From the NCBI GenBank assembly GCA_003523185.1, contig DPGN01000070.1, positions 1 through 16,333 of the forward strand: a stretch of DNA of 16,333 bases, written 5' to 3'. The notes beneath the pieces were generated by a model. It had not been told where the DNA came from and did not search any database. It was given only the letters and a program-made list of their open reading frames with translations. Made by a program: the position numbers and the translations under genes. The stretch comes from Halieaceae bacterium. Its GTDB lineage: Bacteria > Pseudomonadota > Gammaproteobacteria > Pseudomonadales > Halieaceae. Shown piece by piece: positions 14,089-16,333 of this stretch (positions within the stretch are counted from its first letter, which is position 1; every line of letters starts with the position of its first letter).

Positions 14089-14810
14089 GCGCTGTTGATA
14101 TGCAAATCCTAGTGGATGCTGGGAATACCTCGACCAAGTGGCAATTGCGCAATAGTGATGATGCCGTCACTGGCGGACAGGGTGACCTCCGCGCTCTTCG
14201 GGACTGGGTCGCAGCGCTCGATGACTCTGAGCAATACGCGGTCGCTGTGTCGTGTGTAAAGGACGACGCCTACGCGCACGAGATTGGGCGAGCGTTTGAA
14301 TCTTTGAGTAGCGCCACGCTTCACTTTGTGAAAAGTACAGCCACATTTGCCGGTGTTCGCAATGCGTATGATGAGCCGCAACGTTTGGGCGTGGATCGGT
14401 GGCTTGCCTTATTAGCCATTAAGGCGCGAGGTGAAAACTCTGCCGTGATCATCGATGTTGGGACTGCGTGCACCATCGATGTGCTGGAAAATGGTCAGCA
14501 CCTCGGCGGTTATATATTCCCCGGCATGGCGCTTGCGCGTGATGCGCTCGTGGCAAACACCGACAAGATTCGATTTTCTGAACATCCCGAGCCTTCTACC
14601 TCGCTGGGAACTGATACGGCAAGTTGTGTTCTGTCAGGCATCTGGCTGACACTTTTGGCTTCCTGCCAAAGTGTTGTCGACCGATTTCCGAATGCAACGG
14701 TCTATTTGACAGGTGGTTCAGCTCCCGAACTTGTGGCGCTCGGGCTGGATGCTCAACGTGTCGACGACCTCGTATTTGATGGTTTGGATTTTTGGTTAAA
14801 TGGGGCTTGA
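14085..14810 (+). CDS. coaX: Type III pantothenate kinase
   Basis: Phosphorylates pantothenate in the first step of coenzyme A synthesis; the CoaX type is insensitive to CoA feedback. The 241 residues show the ASKHA-fold phosphate loop LVDAGNTSTKWQ (about 9-20), RLGVDRWLAL (about 100-109), VIIDVGTACTIDVL (about 120-133), GGYIFPGMALARDAL (about 139-153) and a C-terminal VYLTGGSAPEL (about 205-215). The start overlaps the birA stop, so translation is coupled, as in the birA-coaX pair of Pseudomonas. The 3' end carries the -35 box of the following tRNA promoter: the stop codon lies within TTGACC (14807-14812). Confidence 0.96.
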   Translation: MSAVDMQILVDAGNTSTKWQLRNSDDAVTGGQGDLRALRDWVAALDDSEQYAVAVSCVKDDAYAHEIGRAFESLSSATLHFVKSTATFAGVRNAYDEPQRLGVDRWLALLAIKARGENSAVIIDVGTACTIDVLENGQHLGGYIFPGMALARDALVANTDKIRFSEHPEPSTSLGTDTASCVLSGIWLTLLASCQSVVDRFPNATVYLTGGSAPELVALGLDAQRVDDLVFDGLDFWLNGA

Positions 14811-14846
14811 CCTGAGGGCCCCTCTTGACGATGATGTGCGCCCTTC
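14807..14846 (+). promoter_or_regulatory. Stable-RNA promoter P1 for tRNA-Thr(UGU)
   Basis: TTGACC (14807-14812), a 17-bp spacer, GATGAT (14830-14835), then GTGCGCCC as discriminator. The 13-mer ATGTGCGCCCTTC (14834-14846) recurs exactly at promoter P2. GC-rich discriminators are typical of promoters shut off by ppGpp. Transcription would start near 14842, about 30 nt before the tRNA. Confidence 0.6.
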
Positions 14847-14872
14847 GTGGTGACCCGCTCACCCAACGTCTA

Positions 14873-14948
14873 GCTGGCGTAGCTCAGTAGGTAGAGCAGC
14901 TGATTTGTAATCAGCCGGTCGGGGGTTCGATTCCTCTCGCCAGCTCCA
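14873..14948 (+). tRNA. thrU: tRNA-Thr (anticodon UGU)
   Basis: A complete 76-nt cloverleaf. Acceptor stem GCTGGCG pairs with CGCCAGC, D arm GCTC/GAGC, anticodon stem GCTGA/TCAGC around the loop TTTGTAA (anticodon TGT), T arm with TTCGATT loop, discriminator T and an encoded CCA. Six T residues follow directly (14949-14956 region), which could support partial termination. It decodes ACA, and ACG by wobble, and corresponds in position to thrU of the E. coli thrU-tyrU-glyT-thrT-tufB operon. Confidence 0.97.
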
Positions 14949-15166
14949 TTTTTTCTCGATAGATGTTTCCCTTTGCCGCCTTTCACAACCGCTACTATCG
15001 CCCGGCTGTGCCGTGTTCCGACGCCTAGGCGGCGACTCAATTTGTGGGCCGCCCCAGCCGAGTCGTCGAGGGGATCCGGGAGCGAAAATTACAGCTGTTC
15101 GAGCGCATTTCTCAAATCGAGGTCAAACGCAGGCTTAAAGCGGTATTTTGAGGGTAAAATTTAATG
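14949..15166 (+). other. Spacer between tRNA-Thr(UGU) and promoter P2
   Basis: No recognisable gene. It begins with a T-rich run after the tRNA CCA and contains the perfect palindrome CGCCTAGGCG (15022-15031). A short open frame from GTG 15044 to TGA 15151 would encode 35 residues with a charged stretch (RERKLQLFERISQIEVKRR). It has no ribosome binding site I would trust, so it is not called as a gene. Confidence 0.4.
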
Positions 15167-15206
15167 TTGACACCCTTCCTTGACATCTAGAGAATGTGCG
15201 CCCTTC
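15167..15206 (+). promoter_or_regulatory. Stable-RNA promoter P2 for the tRNA-Tyr-Gly-Thr-tuf unit
   Basis: TTGACA (15167-15172), a 17-bp spacer, GAGAAT (15190-15195), then discriminator GTGCGCCC; a second TTGACA at 15180-15185 lies in the spacer. The ATGTGCGCCCTTC block (15194-15206) is identical to that in P1. The start would be only about 6 nt before tRNA-Tyr. Confidence 0.65.
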
Positions 15207-15207
15207 T

Positions 15208-15291
15208 GGAGGGGTTCCCGAGTGGCCAAAGGGATCAGACTGTAAATCTGACGCGCGAGCTTCGGTGGTTCGAATCCACCCCCCTCCACCA
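15208..15291 (+). tRNA. tyrU: tRNA-Tyr (anticodon GUA)
   Basis: An 84-nt class II tRNA: acceptor GGAGGGG with CCCCTCC, D arm CCC/GGG, anticodon stem TCAGA/TCTGA around CTGTAAA (anticodon GTA), a long variable arm (CGCGCGAGCTTC), T arm GGTGG-TTCGAAT-CCACC, discriminator A, encoded CCA. Position corresponds to tyrU of E. coli. Confidence 0.97.
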
Positions 15292-15349
15292 AGGACAATA
15301 TAGATCACTGCTAACGCGGTGTTTGTGAGTGGAACAAGGGGGCTGAACC

Positions 15350-15400
15350 GGATAAGCCCTGTCGCGAAAGCGATGAGCCGTCAGATGACGGTAGGCTTTA
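15350..15400 (+). ncRNA. Structured spacer between tRNA-Tyr and tRNA-Gly (candidate RNA element)
   Basis: Within the 138-nt spacer a compact three-way junction can be drawn. Outer stem AAGCC (15354-15358) pairs with GGCTT (15394-15398). Inside are a TCGC-GAAA-GCGA hairpin (15362-15373) with a GNRA loop and a CCGTC-AGAT-GACGG hairpin (15378-15391). The spacer is transcribed with the flanking tRNAs and must be removed by processing. Whether it is only a spacer or a stable RNA cannot be told. Confidence 0.4.
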
Positions 15401-15429
15401 GGTTTGACCACCGTCGGCGGTTAAATGCT

Positions 15430-15503
<74 letters not shown>

Positions 15504-15523
15504 AGATCCGGCGATGAGTTTTT

Positions 15524-15599
<76 letters not shown>

Positions 15600-15761
15600 A
15601 TTTGAGCAGGCGCCCTGAGGTGTTTGTTCGACCGCTCCGGCGGTCAAAGCAGTAGAGGCCACGGCCTATACTGAGTGAGGTGCACAGCGGTAGGTGTGCT
15701 TAATTGAGTAAGGCGCGTTGGCGTCGGGAAGTAATGCGAAATTGACCAGGAGAGGGTCGCA
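15600..15761 (+). other. Leader between tRNA-Thr(GGU) and tuf
   Basis: A 162-nt region with no gene. It holds a strong hairpin GACCGC-TCCG-GCGGTC (15630-15645), a weaker GCACA/TGTGC stem (15682-15699) and the ribosome binding site AGGAGAGG (15748-15755). I see no convincing separate tuf promoter, so tuf is presumably read from P2 with the tRNAs; the hairpin may serve in RNA processing or stability. Confidence 0.5.
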
Positions 15762-16333
15762 ATGGCTAAAGAAGCATTTGAGCGTAATAAACCCCACGTA
15801 AACGTGGGAACAATTGGGCACGTTGACCACGGTAAGACAACACTGACTGCAGCGTTGACACGTGTGTGCTCTGAAGTATTTGGTGGTGAGGCAGTTGCGT
15901 TCGATGGTATCGATAACGCACCTGAAGAGCGTGAGCGTGGTATCACGATCGCAACCTCACACGTGGAGTATGAGTCTAACGACCGTCACTACGCACACGT
16001 AGACTGCCCCGGACACGCGGACTACGTTAAGAACATGATTACAGGTGCTGCGCAGATGGACGGCGCGATCCTCGTATGTGGTGCGACTGACGGCCCAATG
16101 CCTCAGACTCGTGAGCACATCCTGCTGTCACGTCAGGTAGGTGTTCCATACATTGTAGTCTTCCTCAACAAAGCTGACCTTCTTGCAGAAGACTGCGGCG
16201 GTGTTGACTCTGAAGAATTCGAAGAGATGAAAGAGCTTGTTGAGATGGAGCTCCGTGAGCTTCTCGACACTTACGAGTTCCCTGGCGATGACACGCCAAT
16301 CATCTGTGGTTCTGCGCTGATGGCGTTGAACGG
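15762..16333 (+). CDS. tuf: Elongation factor Tu, N-terminal part (3' end outside window)
   Basis: EF-Tu delivers aminoacyl-tRNA to the ribosome as a GTPase. The first 190 residues are present: MAKEAFERNKPHVNVGTIG at the start, GHVDHGKT (19-26, P-loop), RGITI (59-63, switch I), DCPGHAD (81-87, switch II) and NKAD (136-139, guanine specificity). After NKAD the protein carries LLAEDCGGVDSEEFEEMK before ELVEMEL, about ten residues more than E. coli EF-Tu at this place. The ATG at 15762 follows AGGAGAGG. The frame is open to the window end. It is the tufB-type copy, downstream of four tRNA genes; a second tuf in the ribosomal protein cluster would be usual but is not in view. Confidence 0.97.
   Translation, partial: MAKEAFERNKPHVNVGTIGHVDHGKTTLTAALTRVCSEVFGGEAVAFDGIDNAPEERERGITIATSHVEYESNDRHYAHVDCPGHADYVKNMITGAAQMDGAILVCGATDGPMPQTREHILLSRQVGVPYIVVFLNKADLLAEDCGGVDSEEFEEMKELVEMELRELLDTYEFPGDDTPIICGSALMALN

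Noticed and set aside
14963..15151. Possible small gene between tRNA-Thr and tRNA-Tyr, read from ATG 14963 through one TAG to TGA 15151
   Set aside because: One stop in about 62 codons is expected by chance, the two halves match nothing known to me, and no ribosome binding site supports it.

Overview
The window is an ordinary chromosomal stretch of a gammaproteobacterium with moderate GC. The riboflavin operon running into nusB-thiL-pgpA, the hslR/yrfG/cysQ cluster, the birA-coaX pair and the Thr-Tyr-Gly-Thr tRNA block before tuf are all arrangements known from Pseudomonas, Shewanella or E. coli. Gene content and the EF-Tu N-terminus suggest a marine OMG-type lineage (Halieaceae/OM60-NOR5-like). 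That placement is inference and was not tested by any search.

Layout. Positions 1-4936 (+): ribD (5' end missing), ribE, a ribBX-type gene, ribH, nusB, thiL and pgpA, tightly packed with overlapping ends: riboflavin synthesis, then antitermination, thiamine diphosphate formation and phosphatidylglycerol synthesis. Positions 4993-7976 (-): a compact isoprenoid cluster in the transcription order dxs-xseB-ispA. Positions 7973-10020: two divergent damaged genes. On the minus strand an SGNH-hydrolase-like protein has lost its C-terminus by a frameshift; the lost frame resumes and ends in an ATGA overlap with dxs. On the plus strand a membrane-bound GGDEF protein is broken by an in-frame TAG and a 17-bp tandem duplication. 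Positions 10017-12038: hslR and yrfG (-) and cysQ (+). Positions 12146-13186: a DUF465 protein (+), then ogt and a small membrane protein (-). Positions 13288-14810: birA and coaX (+). Positions 14873-16333: tRNA-Thr(UGU), tRNA-Tyr, tRNA-Gly, tRNA-Thr(GGU) and the start of tuf.

Most of this is housekeeping and there is no obvious new multi-gene system, mobile element, CRISPR array or defence island. The observations most worth following are: (a) the operon's RibBX protein appears to have lost the metal-binding residues of its DHBP synthase half as well as the cyclohydrolase half; (b) the mutational decay at 8.0-9.4 kb, where the exact lesions can be read; (c) two matched stable-RNA promoters with the same GC-rich discriminator and a structured three-way-junction spacer in the tRNA operon; (d) a roughly ten-residue insertion just after the NKxD motif of EF-Tu. 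All alignments to family consensus were made by eye from memory.
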